Assembly: GCA_004380135.1 (NCBI GenBank)
Contig: QXCR01000128.1
Coordinates: 1-64,000, forward strand
DNA length: 64,000 nt
Reading direction: 5' to 3'
From: Stemphylium vesicarium
Lineage: Eukaryota; Ascomycota; Dothideomycetes; Pleosporales; Pleosporaceae
The notes beneath the pieces were generated by a model. That model saw only the letters and a program-made list of their open reading frames with translations. It searched no databases and was not told where the DNA came from. Shown piece after piece: positions 30,496-40,575 of this stretch. The translations under genes were made by a program, and so were the position numbers. How positions within the stretch are numbered: position 1 is the stretch's first letter; the number at the start of each line of letters is the position of its first letter.

Positions 30496-31556
30496 TGTGG
30501 GCATTGTAGCAATGATGGCACTTTACTTATAGGTGTTTGGTCTGGCGCATGGCACTGGACGGAAGGAAAATCATGTGTGACCGCGCCCTTGGTGGCATCG
30601 CGTCTTTGGTATGAATAGTGTATTGTCATTGTTGTTAGCGTCAGCCAACCAAAGCTCTTTACGTTCTATACTTCCTACATTATGTGAGGATGTCAAAAGA
30701 GCCGCCGAGGTTTTCCACCTGCACAACAGATTGCCGACGAACACGTAGCGAACACGGTGTCCGAGGAACTCACGCCGGAACAAAGCTTATCAAAGCCATG
30801 GACGAACGGTACATCATGACTATGGTGCAGACTATTTATCCGGTGCCTCGAGACTAGTATCTACTTTACCCGTCCAGCGCGTGGTCGCAGGGCCATATTG
30901 TGGATCCGGAGGGGCACAAGATACCCCACTATTGCCCACAGCAGTGATTCTGATTGCTGCTGTACTGCTTTTACCAGAGCCATGGTACGACGCAGTTTCG
31001 TTGTACGGAAAAAAAAAACTGATATGAACCTGTTGAGACGAGCCGCTATTTATCCTTGAAGTTACACAATTTGCCGGAGAGGAAGAAGTGGCAGTGCAGA
31101 TGTCAAGCTGCTAACCGACCAACATACCTGAACGACTGCCACAAGCCACGGATGTAGCAAGGGTGACACAACCTTGGCTGCTCATTGGGGGTAAAGAGGT
31201 AAATCCCGCCATGGCTACCCAGTCGTCCGGGTGAAGACGCAGGGTCATATGCCACAAGCTAGCCTCTAACACGGCGTATATAGACGGTCAGGCTGTTTGT
31301 ACCTGGCGCCAAAAGTGTCTTATTCCGTCTGCAAAATACTACGTGTATAATCAGGGCAACTATGATTGCTAGGCGGTATTGCCGCGGTTGGGGTATTAAT
31401 ACGCTGCGATCCGCTGCTTGCTTGTCTTCTGTTGCTTCATTCAGACCTACTTCTTCTTTCCCATCAAAGTCTACTACTTGCTTTGCACGACGAACGCCTA
31501 CGCTACCAACATTACTACAAAGAAACACTCCTGCCAGTCGCAGTTTCTTCGCCACC
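30496..31556. other. Intergenic region / 5' leader of the reductase gene
   Basis: The first 750 bp show no gene. A TATATA-type box lies near 31277-31283. From the ATG at 31362 an open frame continues without a stop into the reductase start at 31557, giving a possible N-terminal extension (see findings). Confidence 0.45.
31277..31283 (+). promoter_or_regulatory. Candidate TATA box of the xylose-reductase-like gene
   Basis: GTATATA lies about 80 bp before the upstream in-frame ATG (31362) and about 275 bp before the conventional start at 31557. If it is the true promoter, the upstream ATG would be within the transcript. Confidence 0.35.
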
Positions 31557-32819
31557 ATGTCTGTCAACGTTCCCTACGTTGAACTGAATGATGGCAACAA
31601 GATGCCTCAGGTCGGCTTTGGACTGTGGAAGGTCGACAATGCTACCTGCGCCGACACTGTCTACAACGCCATCAAGGCTGGATACCGGCTGTTTGACGGT
31701 GCTTGCGGTATGTAAATTTCTCTTCCAACCCCACAATTGAACATCGGTCTTTGATACAGCGAGACGCATCATCGGGCCGTCGCCAACGTAGAATGAACAT
31801 CTCGTGGTCGGCAATCTTCGACGGACATGATCCCGAATTACCGGTGGCTACCACATCCATGTTTCCGCCTCGGAATGCTAGCGTCATCTCTCGGAACGAG
31901 TCCGCACCCTCACAGCACACACAAACTGACATGTAAATCGCAGACTACGGCAACGAAGTCGAGTGCGGCCAAGGCGTAGCCCGTGCCATCAAAGACGGCC
32001 TCGTAAAGCGCGAAGACCTCTTCATTGTCAGCAAGCTCTGGCAAACCTTCCACGACCGCGAGCAAGTCGAGCCCATCTGCCGCAAGCAACTCGGCGACTG
32101 GGGCGTCGACTACTTCGACCTGTACATCATCCACTTCCCCGTTGCACTCAAATACGTCGACCCCAAGGAGCGGTACCCCCCGGGTTGGTTCTACGACGGA
32201 TCCAGCAAGATCGAGCACAGCAATGCCAGTCTGCAGAGCACATGGGAAGCCTTTGAAGACCTCAAGAAGAGCGGTCTAGCCAAGAGCATCGGAGTGAGCA
32301 ACTACAGCGGCGCCCTCCTCCTCGACATGTTCACGTACGCGAAGATCAAGCCTGCAACCCTCCAGATTGAACACCACCCGTACTACGTCCAACCGTACCT
32401 GATCGAACTTGCCCGCCAACACGACATCAAGGTGACGGCGTACTCGTCCTTTGGACCCCAGAGCTTCATCGAGTGCGACATGAAGATTGCCGCTGACACG
32501 CCCCTGCTCTTTGACCATCCTGTTATCAAGAAGATTTCAGACGCTCATGGAAAGACGCCTGCGCAGGTGCTGCTCCGCTGGTCGACGCAGCGCGGTATTA
32601 GCGTTATCCCCAAATCTAACTCGCCACATCGGCTGGCGCAGAATCTCGATGTTACGGGTTTCGACCTTAAGGACGGCGAGATTGAGGAGATTTCAGCGCT
32701 GGATAAGAACCTCAAGTTTAATGCTCCTACCAACGTACGTGATACCGCGATTTTGTTGTTGGTGTTTTTTGCTAACTTTTGCCATGTAGTATGGTATCCC
32801 TTGCTATGTCTTCGCGTAG
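31557..32819 (+). CDS. Aldo-keto reductase, D-xylose reductase type
   Basis: Three exons (31557-31707, 31944-32734, 32790-32819) encode 323 aa, the normal length of fungal xylose reductases, which reduce D-xylose to xylitol with NAD(P)H. The start has a perfect GCCACCATG context and the family's standard N-terminus (VPYVELNDGNKMPQVGFGLW). The catalytic tetrad is visible: Asp47 and Tyr52 (FDGACDYGNE), Lys81 (LFIVSKLW) and His114 (YIIHFP). NADP binding is marked by VIPKSNSPHRLAQN. The last exon adds only nine residues (YGIPCYVFA), matching the usual C-terminus. Intron 1 is 236 bp, long for this genome; intron 2 is 55 bp. Together with the GH11 xylanase in the same window it would serve pentose use, but the genes are 18 kb apart and no operon-like link is implied. 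Other AKR substrates are possible. Confidence 0.93.
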
Positions 32820-32975
32820 ACGGTCAGGCAAAGAACTGAGTTGAGGTGACGGGCGAACGATCGAGTACGACTTTACGAATAAACACAGGATGAGGTGTGG
32901 TGCAACGAAGAAAGTAGGGTACATGAAATAAGAATGAATCAGAATCCACACTGCTCTAACGACTGTCGCCCTGTA

Positions 32976-33012
<37 letters not shown>

Positions 33013-33198
33013 GCGTCTATTCCAGCCTGGATTGATCTCAGAATATTAGCGCACTTGTCTTCTTAGTATTCTCAGTGCTGTTCTATATGACGAGGTAGTA
33101 TCTTGCTTTCTTCGACCTTTCGCAAGCGGCTTCGCGCGTGGGAAAGGCCCCGTTAGCATGGTTTTCACAAAAACATTCGTTGCATGCGGCAGAGGTTT
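32820..33198. other. Intergenic region with microsatellite
   Basis: The region is the 3' flank of the reductase and the 3' flank of the minus-strand relic. It contains the (ACT)12 microsatellite at 32977-33012 and nothing else that I can identify. Confidence 0.5.
32977..33012. repeat. (ACT)12 microsatellite
   Basis: Twelve perfect ACT units (36 bp), noncoding, 160 bp downstream of the reductase stop codon. Likely length-polymorphic. Confidence 0.95.
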
Positions 33199-33740
33199 TC
33201 ACGCCCTACTCGTAACGATCAACACTTTGATAGGAGATTTCTTTCCGCGACGCGCTAATTCTGTGAGCAGATTGGAGAAAAGCGCAATGACCTCATCAGT
33301 TGACGGTGTAGCGGACACGGGCGAGAGTAGAACGTCCAACTCGAGAACGATATATGTTTCCCTACACAAGTCTGCGAATGCAGCCCCAAGTATGTCGATC
33401 TATTGTTTTGCTGTAGCAGCGGTGCGAAGCTGTGTACAGCTTTGCGCTGTCGACTTCTGGGAGTGCGCCGAGTTGCCTAATGTTAGCGCTTGAGCGACGA
33501 CCGACTTGAGAACGTCCAGCGGGTTCAGGGTTTTGTTGTTTTGACCAGGAATCTGTTCGTTGACAGCCCATATCGTTGTGACGTTCTTGCTTTTCAACTC
33601 TTCAGTAACTCTAACGGCAGCGTCGCGCAACGCTCCTCGCTCTTTGAGGGTACCCTTCACCAGCATGAGCGACGGTTCTGCGGATTCTGCGAATTTAGTT
33701 AACGTCGGAGATTGCCAAAAGGCACTCGAAAAGTTGACCC
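33199..33740 (-). pseudogene. Relic of a fungal STAND/NACHT-like protein
   Basis: On the minus strand the frame reads FWQSPTLTKFAESAEPSLML, VKGTLKERGALRDAAVRV, NVTTIWAVNEQ, LNPLDVLKSVVAQAL, then a TAG at 33400-33402 where homologues I recall have Gln-Trp, then IDILGAAFADLCRE, YIVLELDVLL, EVIALFSNLLTELARRG and IKVLIVTSRA, ending at a TGA. This run of motifs resembles the P-loop-containing middle of large fungal proteins (DUF7708/NACHT-like architectures) that are abundant in Pleosporales and belong to NLR-type signalling repertoires. Only about 180 aa remain; the N-terminus, the Walker-A-bearing front and any repeat domain are missing. The TAG fits a Trp TGG to TAG transition. The family attribution is from memory of motif order and is moderately secure. 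Confidence 0.55.
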
Positions 33741-34020
33741 GTTGATTTTGTTGGCGCAGATTTCGTACCATAACGGCCTGGCTGTAGCTCTCAAGTGGAT
33801 CGAAAATGTATTGGAGTTGGCGAACGAGGAGCTCAATGGTCGGCAAATTCGCAACGCAATCACAATCGGAAGGCAACTGGCAAAGTTTCAGAAGAAGAAA
33901 TCGTCGTATGCGCATCTCAAGCATGCCGTCGAGGTAGCCGGGCAATTTGAAACGTATGTCAAAGAGACAAAGCAGGATTTCTCGGATGAGCAGATTGCTC
34001 GGCTTCATGGACGTCGGTAG
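33741..34020 (+). pseudogene. C-terminal fragment of an AAA+ ATPase
   Basis: The plus strand reads LALKWIENVLELANEELNGR, QIRNAITIGRQLAKFQ, YAHLKHAVEVAGQFETYVKE and DFSDEQIARLHGRR, then stops at 34020. NGRQIRNA and the following helices are the lid/C-terminal end of a large family of fungal AAA+ ATPases (Walker A/B domains followed by a WNGRQIRNA motif). No ATPase core lies upstream; instead the sequence turns directly into the oppositely oriented STAND-like relic. It is therefore a truncated fragment. The frame is still open, so it is not old enough to have gained stops, or has been lucky. Confidence 0.6.
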
Positions 34021-36550
34021 TGGCTGAGGAAAGCCTTTTTCACGTTTTGCCCATGAAGTATATCAATCGACAATTGGCCTAGTTGCGTTCATGGATAAAG
34101 GGTGGGCTCTAGTGTCTCTTTGCAAAGGAATATGTAGCACGCGGGGTTGCTTGTTTGACCTTGGATAGTTTTGAATATAGGGGCGTTAATACTGTGTTGT
34201 CGTAACTTGTGACCGTGTAAAGAAGAGAAGCTGAGGCTGTATATCTAACCGTATTATCTAGGTACCGTTGAGGCGAATAGTTGCATTCAATAGGCGCTTG
34301 GCCACCTGATTGAAGGTGTTATATACTGATACACCTGGCCCATAGCAGGCGAGGATGAGAGTTGGTGTGGTAATAACTGGTGTTGCGCAAGCAGCCGGTC
34401 GGTGGCGGTGGGTTTATTTGCCAAACACGTTTTTTTACTTCGCAGCCTAACCCAGGTATTACTCCACAACAGCGAAGAATGTAGGCGTTCTTTCCATCAC
34501 GTCACCACATCACACGTCCGCGCGCCATCACATGTTTCATCCCCACTTCCTACGGCAGCGGTCCGCATATCTTCGGAGAAGAGAAAGAAGGAGGCTGGGT
34601 GGCTGGTGTATGCTGTGCTACAGCATACATAACATAAGCTTTGACCAATGATGTAAAGACACACACTACTTCCATCGGAGAGCAGTCCCACAAGTGGCTT
34701 GGCAGACAAACGCTTACGCATAGTGTCAAACCTTGCAACATGGCAAAATGCCACTTTACAATGATTTGGCTACCCGCTACGAGGGTCTGGAAGGGACCTT
34801 TTTTCTGCTAGCTTGGTGGCTTGATAGCTTGTAATGCAGGTTTGGCGGTGAACTGCATTGTGCAATCGCGATCTCTTTCTCAGTCATGCCTGACAAAGTT
34901 GTCGCAACGTTTTCTTGAGTGATGTTTGGAGCAGGAAGAAGAAGAGGAGACAAGGGTGTGTATCCGTGTGATTCGTCTCGGATCATGGAAGCGCATCCTT
35001 CCGTTCCCCCTCTACTTTCGCTTTTTCCCGCGACTTTCTTCACTCCGCTACCGCGCAACAATTCAATGTCCGCTTCTCTCTTTGCCATGGCATGGCGATT
35101 TTTTTTGTGTAAAAGTAGCATCGCCGACTATGATAGCGACAACGATAACGTTATTGCTAGCTTGCGGGGTCGCAATAAGCTAGGCTCGAATCACCTCGCC
35201 GCCCACGCTTAACCGGCATAGTGTTTTGTGCTACTACACTATTGTGTTTACCAGCTCTGGCTGGGGATACGGCTTCGCATCGTGATATCAAAGATCACGA
35301 GTCTCGTCAGCTCTCTCGTGATCAAGAAGCTCTCTTTCGATCGCCTTGATTACCCACTTTTCGTATTGGTCTGATCGCCGCGTCTCGTAATTCCGAGCGT
35401 CCGCTAAGCTCCGAGCTGCGAGTTGCGATCGTGTGAAGTACTAGAACAGCCGCATCAATGCCGTATGATCCGCATTTGCGCACGGGTAGCTGACATTTAT
35501 GCCCCGCTAAACTCGTTCCGCTGCCTGCATGCTCTGCCTTGTGCCCGGATGGGTTACGCCGATGTACGAAAGAGAGGAATATGGGCTATGGGCTACGGGC
35601 TACGAGGCGACAGGAAAGGTTGCTTTGAAATGCCTGCACATGCATATGTTTGAACTCGCGGAGCGAAGAGAAGAAACCGCATCCTCTTGAATGATGAAGC
35701 TGGTCAAAGCTGCTGTTCTAGTGTGTTTTACCTTCCCCATTACGCTACGGTTAAAAAAAATCTAGCTGTGGATGATTCAGACGCATGTAATGCGTGACAT
35801 CACCAACGAAAGCTTTCGAGCCTCTTTGCAACATTTTGGGCGGGCGCGCGCACAAGCATCCGCGGATCCCGGAGCTAGTCCTGAAAACGGGGTCGAAGCC
35901 AGCACCATCCATCATCCCAACTCACACTTGCAACCTGCCAACGCCGTCGTTAACCTTACAAAAGAACATTAAAAACGCGCCATACCAGATTTCATTGTGT
36001 ATTATCAATCGATTTTGTCGGCCAAGTCAGGCAAAGCATAACAGACTTGACGTCTTTCGACATCACGCGCTACGTGTGTCTGCCATATCTGCCATCCAGA
36101 CATCCTCGTCTCTCTTACTTCTCGCCCGTATCACGTACATAACAACGCATACGCAACAACATCCTTGACTCTTCCCCTTCCGGCGTACCCTTACCAAGTC
36201 ACTTTATGATACCCCGGATCTTCTCCTTCTGCTTCTACTCGACCGAACTCTTGTGCAAAAAAGAAGTGACCGACCGACCGATCGACCGACTGCCGCCGCA
36301 TCTGACTGACGTATTCAACTGACGTCGTCCCCCATCTGGTCTTTGCGCGCGCCGAATCGTCTCGTCTCGTCTCGCTTTGTTTTCTTTGCTTTTTTGCCCT
36401 TTTATCGGAGACGACTGCTACGTTACGCATCACGCATACACACCGCATCGCATCGATCGCATTTTGCTTGGCCAAAGCGCTGCGCTGCGACTCTGGATAT
36501 CGGAAACGCTTCAACTGGATTTGAATATACATTGCGACCACTTTTTGAAA
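34021..36550. other. 2.5-kb region without a supportable gene
   Basis: No coding gene is identified on either strand. Small-scale features are a 9-bp-arm inverted repeat (GATCACGAG...CTCGTGATC) at about 35294-35324, a CGAC/GACC tetranucleotide run at 36267-36290, and a CGTCT pentanucleotide run at about 36357-36375 in the presumed 5' UTR of the next gene. The many short ORFs are not convincing. This may be a decayed accessory segment. Confidence 0.4.
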
Positions 36551-37321
36551 ATGGTCTTATCGACGGAACAGAGCCAGATGAGGTACGTCTTATCGCTGTC
36601 GCGTCCATGTTTCAAAACAGCTGGGGGTGCTAACATGTCTTGTGCTTTCCAGGTTCCTTGCCATCGTGCTTCCTTGCCTCACTCTCTGCACGCATACCCT
36701 CCTCGCCGTCTCCTATATACTACCCGGCGAGGATCTCGACCGCGCATACTTCTCTGTCATATACAATGTGCTCGCCGGCTGCGCGAGTATACTGGGGTTG
36801 GTGGGCGCTGTAAGGGTAAGTCGGCTTCTTCTGCCCCGCGTTTCGTGCGACTCGTTATCGGATCGTCCGGAACAAGTGCGTCAGGTGTTTGTCAGAGCTA
36901 ACATTGCGATTCGCAGTCGATACCATGTCTTGTGTCAGCTTACACGCTCCTCCACACGATGACGCTATCGTTCGTAACCATCGCCATCATAAACCTCATC
37001 CTTCCCTTCGACTTCTTGCTGCTAAATCCGGTAATTCCGAGCTATGCCGTCGACGGATCATCCATATGCCACGACATCGACGCGGGCTTTGGATGGGACG
37101 ATGAGTGGGTGGAGAAGTGCTCAACAAGCTTGAGCATTATAAAGTTTGGAGGCGCGTGCTTTGGTCTGGTCCTGATGCTTGCGCAGTGGTGGGCTCTGTT
37201 GAGTGTACGGAGATGGGGACAGGAGCTGCGGTCTCAGCCAAAGGAGGCCGGTGCGGACGTGGAAAAGGCTTGCCTTGTGTACGGGGAGAGTATGATTTAT
37301 GATGAAAAGACAGGATTCTAA
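36551..37321 (+). CDS. Four-pass membrane protein of unknown function
   Basis: Three exons (36551-36582, 36653-36815, 36917-37321) with introns of 70 and 101 bp join in frame to 199 aa. The N-terminus is short (MVLSTEQSQMR), followed by four hydrophobic segments: LAIVLPCLTLCTHTLLAVSY, VIYNVLAGCASILGLVGAV, LHTMTLSFVTIAIINLILP and FGGACFGLVLMLAQWWALL. The loop between TM3 and TM4 carries two Cys (SICHDIDAGFGWDDEWVEKC), likely disulfide-bonded outside or in the lumen, a tetraspan-like layout. The C-terminal tail is hydrophilic and ends YDEKTGF. Small tetraspan proteins of this kind are widespread and unnamed in filamentous fungi. The splicing is supported by exact phase agreement and by loss of the first membrane segment if exon 2 is skipped. 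No function is assigned. Confidence 0.8.
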
Positions 37322-37458
37322 ATGATTATAATGAATTAAGATTACAAGCACGACTGGGTCGCAAGATGGTGGAGCTCGGGAAGCTCGTGGTATGACGTAC
37401 GTCCAAGAAACACGTGAAGACTCGGCATTCCTTGACGCGGGATGCGCGCGTAGACATG

Positions 37459-38186
37459 TTACGCGAATCGGACCGGCATGTTGATCTCTAGGTTGTGGTT
37501 GACGCCGTCAACAAGGTCAGTTTCCACCGGGACATTGGCTACGGAGACTTACCAGGATTCCAACACGTTTCGCGAACCCAAAGCTGGCCGGCCGCTTCAT
37601 TCGCCTTGGACCTTTCTCTCCAAAAGAGGAATTTGAGGCACTCTCTGTCGTTGTTGAGGTAGCGAGTGTAGGTCCTCACTGTCCAGAATGAGCAACTGTC
37701 GCATTTACAGGCGCACCTTGCCCATCTCTGAATATCTCCACAATGCATGCATATCTTGTCAGTATGACTGATCCATTCGTTCCTGCCCCCAGCTTCTGTC
37801 GGAACTACCCGTGTAAACCTGCCCACGTGCCACGAGCAGATGTTGGGCGGGAGCTCGACCACGTCATAATGAAAGCCGATGAGCGTATTGGATACGCAGG
37901 CCGAACTGTTGGATGAGCTGAACATGCTGATGGGATATGTAGCATTGCATATGACGCAGTACTGGTGAGTGGGTTTCGGAGGCGACGGCTTCATGTAGTT
38001 TTGAACAGCGCGTCGCGCACATCTTGAAAGCGGAGCCTGCCAGCGCGCCGGGTCGAGGCGTATGATGTTGTTGAATCGTGATGTCGTGAGCTTGAGGGCC
38101 AGGAGAGCGTCTAGCGCAAGGCAATCGGTGATGTCGAGAATGAGCTCCGTAGGCAGGTCATGGAAGGATGCGGTGTTTGAAGACAT
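37459..38186 (-). CDS. F-box protein with zinc-ribbon-like Cys pairs
   Basis: Two exons (37553-38186 and a 29-nt last exon at 37459-37487) with a 65-bp intron encode 220 aa. The F-box is N-terminal: FHDLPTELILDITDCLALDA followed by LLALKLTTSRFNNII. Next come RCARRAVQNY, a CVIC knuckle in QYCVICNATYPISMF, and a second set of Cys in DKICMHCGDIQRWARCACKC with CDSC, so a zinc-binding fold is plausible. The first exon alone would end in intron sequence; splicing gives the C-terminus CWNPEINMPVRFA. The same frame is open upstream to an ATG at 38333, but that stretch (SCSLSFFFF) looks like leader sequence, and MSSNTASFHDLP is the usual start in this family. It would act as an SCF ubiquitin-ligase receptor; the target is unknown. 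Confidence 0.78.
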
Positions 38187-40575
38187 GGAGGCGCGTACTT
38201 TTCGCATATCTGACGGGCGGTTCAGAGTAGTTGATTGTGTCTTTCTGAAAAAGAAAAAACTTAGGGAGCAGGAAGTGTATTTTGTTGGCGTGAACCACGC
38301 AGTCCAACGTTGAAGCCATTTCTTCGGTCCCATTCAAACAGGCGTTACCTTTGTGGGAGTGTGAATGCTCTCTTCAGGGCAAGCAGCACTCTTTTGTGAC
38401 AAGGCGAACATTTCACTAACACTGGCTCCATGACGCCGCCTCCTTCCAAAGGGCTTGTTTCATTTCCCTTGCCTGGAATTCACGTTGCACCAGGTGATGT
38501 GTGACAGGATGACAGGGCGTATAACTCGGAGGCGGGTAATAGATTTAGTGGTCATGTCGGAGGTGTGGCTGATGCCGTCAGGGAGTCTGAGACAGCAAAT
38601 GGCCTGTGGCAGGCGCGTGACGTTGTGCCAACGGGAACGGGAATGGAAACGGAAGGATCCATGGACACTTGATACGGAAAGAGCGACGCGATGGCGATAA
38701 AGGAAAGAACAAGAGGGCGAGACTGGAGAAGCGGGTCAATGAGTGGGAAATAGTGGCCATGGCAGCCGGCACCGTTCTTGAAGCACGTACCGCGCCCCAG
38801 ACTTACTTTTGAGTGCAATAGCGTAACGGGAAGTAGGCGAACTACAAAAGCTGGGGTAGACGGGAGCGCGTGCCTAGCCGAATGAAGCAAAACCCTGTTA
38901 CTCCAGAGATGGTTTTGCGAGTATCCGTTGGACGTGACAAGGTTTCTGGTCGGTAGTCATCCTGGCCACCTGGTACTGGCGCTGACAGGCGTAAGTGTAT
39001 ACTGACCTGCTGGCTGGCGTCGTCTATGCTGTGAGACATGATGAAATTGCAGCGTCAAGCTGGGGCTGGTGAGAGTCCAAGGAAGCGTCGGCAGCGCATT
39101 CCGAGCACCATCGTCCAACACTGACGCTTTTTTTTCTCACCTCGACAAGCTCGGCGTGCAGCCTAACAGACGGTGTGCATGCATGGCTCGCTCGCGACAA
39201 AGCGGTCCAACCGCGGGCTGCGAGCCTCATGTGGTAACACGGCCGGCTTCGGCAGCTGGACGTCTGGGTCTTGGTTGCGTGAGATAACGATCGAGTCTGC
39301 GCCATCAGGCTTCCCCCTCAGCCAAGGTGCATGAGCTATGATAGGCATGTAAGCCACAAATCGATATTTTCTCAGAGGTCCGTCTCTGGGAGCAGCTCAT
39401 TGGAGAGTATCCACACTGGTCGTCGATGCCCCGCACCGCAGCCCAAGCGCGCTCACTCAGTCGGTCATGATGGAGGGCAGCGTGTTGGCAGATGGTGGGG
39501 TCAGATGGCACACGGGACGCACCCTCAGTGGCATTTCTGCGAACTCGCTGTTCGCAACGAGTTCGCAGACAGACGGGGCGGCCACGACGATACGTCGACA
39601 GCGTGACAGGTGCGTGCCCTCAACGTGGCCCAGTGTCCGGAGCGAGTACAGAGGGGTCTCAGACAGCCACGTGTGTATCAAAAAGGAGGCGCGCGGGGCT
39701 CTTTGTGTGGCTCTGTGGTGAATAGCCGATGGTCCCAGGCTGGCTGTGAGCGCCCGAACAACGGTTCGCTAACCGCGCTCCCACTGCATGCATATCCCGC
39801 ACTGCTCGAGGTCGACGGCTTGCAGCTGCCCATCCAGGACGTCATCCGCCCATTGTGCTTCCACTGCGCCGGCCGCTCGTACACCCAAGTCGAAGGGGTA
39901 GCAGACGGCCATGTAGGCTCCCTTCTCCATACGCAATACGCAAGGCTGCGGCGCCGCGCCTCTGCGCCCGAGGGAGCCGTGGGCGCAAGACGGGATGATT
40001 GAGAGGATCAACTAATTGCATGCAGATGCTGAGGCCCGTGTCTTCGAAGCGGAGATGAATTAAGTGGATAGGTCGTTGCTCGGCCTGCTTAGCGCGAGGA
40101 ATCCAGCGTCCCCTTTCGACATAATCCTCACGCATTCCCGCGATATCTCCCGAGTGCCTCCTAACCCCTACCCGCCCAGCTGTGCTTCTCTCGGTGACTT
40201 CACTTTGCTCCCTGCTTAGTGAACAGCTGTCGCTCCTTTTTCGCGGTGAAGGTGAGTACTCACGAAACGCTCCTGTCGGTACGCGGCACCGCTTCATCTC
40301 CAAAATATCTCCGCTCTCCACCAAAATTTTCCGCTGCCCGCCTCGACTCCATCGCCCGCCCCCCATAGCGCCAGCAATTGCCTCCGCCCGGCCGCCGACA
40401 CCAATTGACTACAGTGACCTTTTTGTTTTGTGTCGAGGAGCCCTGCTGATCATTTGCTCTCTCTTGCAGAATACCCAGTTGTCACTCCACCCACCACACT
40501 CGCACACAGACACACCACCTTTTGGCGCTACCACCTCGAGTCCACACAACCGACGGCGATTCTTTCCCCCCCAAC
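38187..40575. other. 2.4-kb region without a supportable gene
   Basis: Open frames on both strands are fragmentary and lack domains. The only clear structural feature is a perfect 12-bp-arm hairpin at 39536-39569. The last 400 bp are rich in CCACC/CACAC words typical of the 5' leader of the following gene. Confidence 0.4.
39536..39569. repeat. Perfect 12-bp inverted repeat (hairpin)
   Basis: TCTGCGAACTCG and CGAGTTCGCAGA face each other across a 10-nt loop that itself contains TTCGCA. The arms match without error. The region is noncoding. It could form a stable stem-loop in RNA or a cruciform; function unknown. Confidence 0.8.

Noticed and set aside
33712..34008. N-terminal half of the 202-aa minus-strand frame as part of the STAND-like protein
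   Set aside because: This part is antisense to the clearly recognisable AAA+ C-terminus (NGRQIRNA). The STAND-like similarity starts only at about 33740.
39610..40002. 130-aa plus-strand frame and overlapping antisense frames at 39.7-40.4 kb
   Set aside because: Frames on all strands are open because of GC-rich sequence. No domain, splice or composition support.
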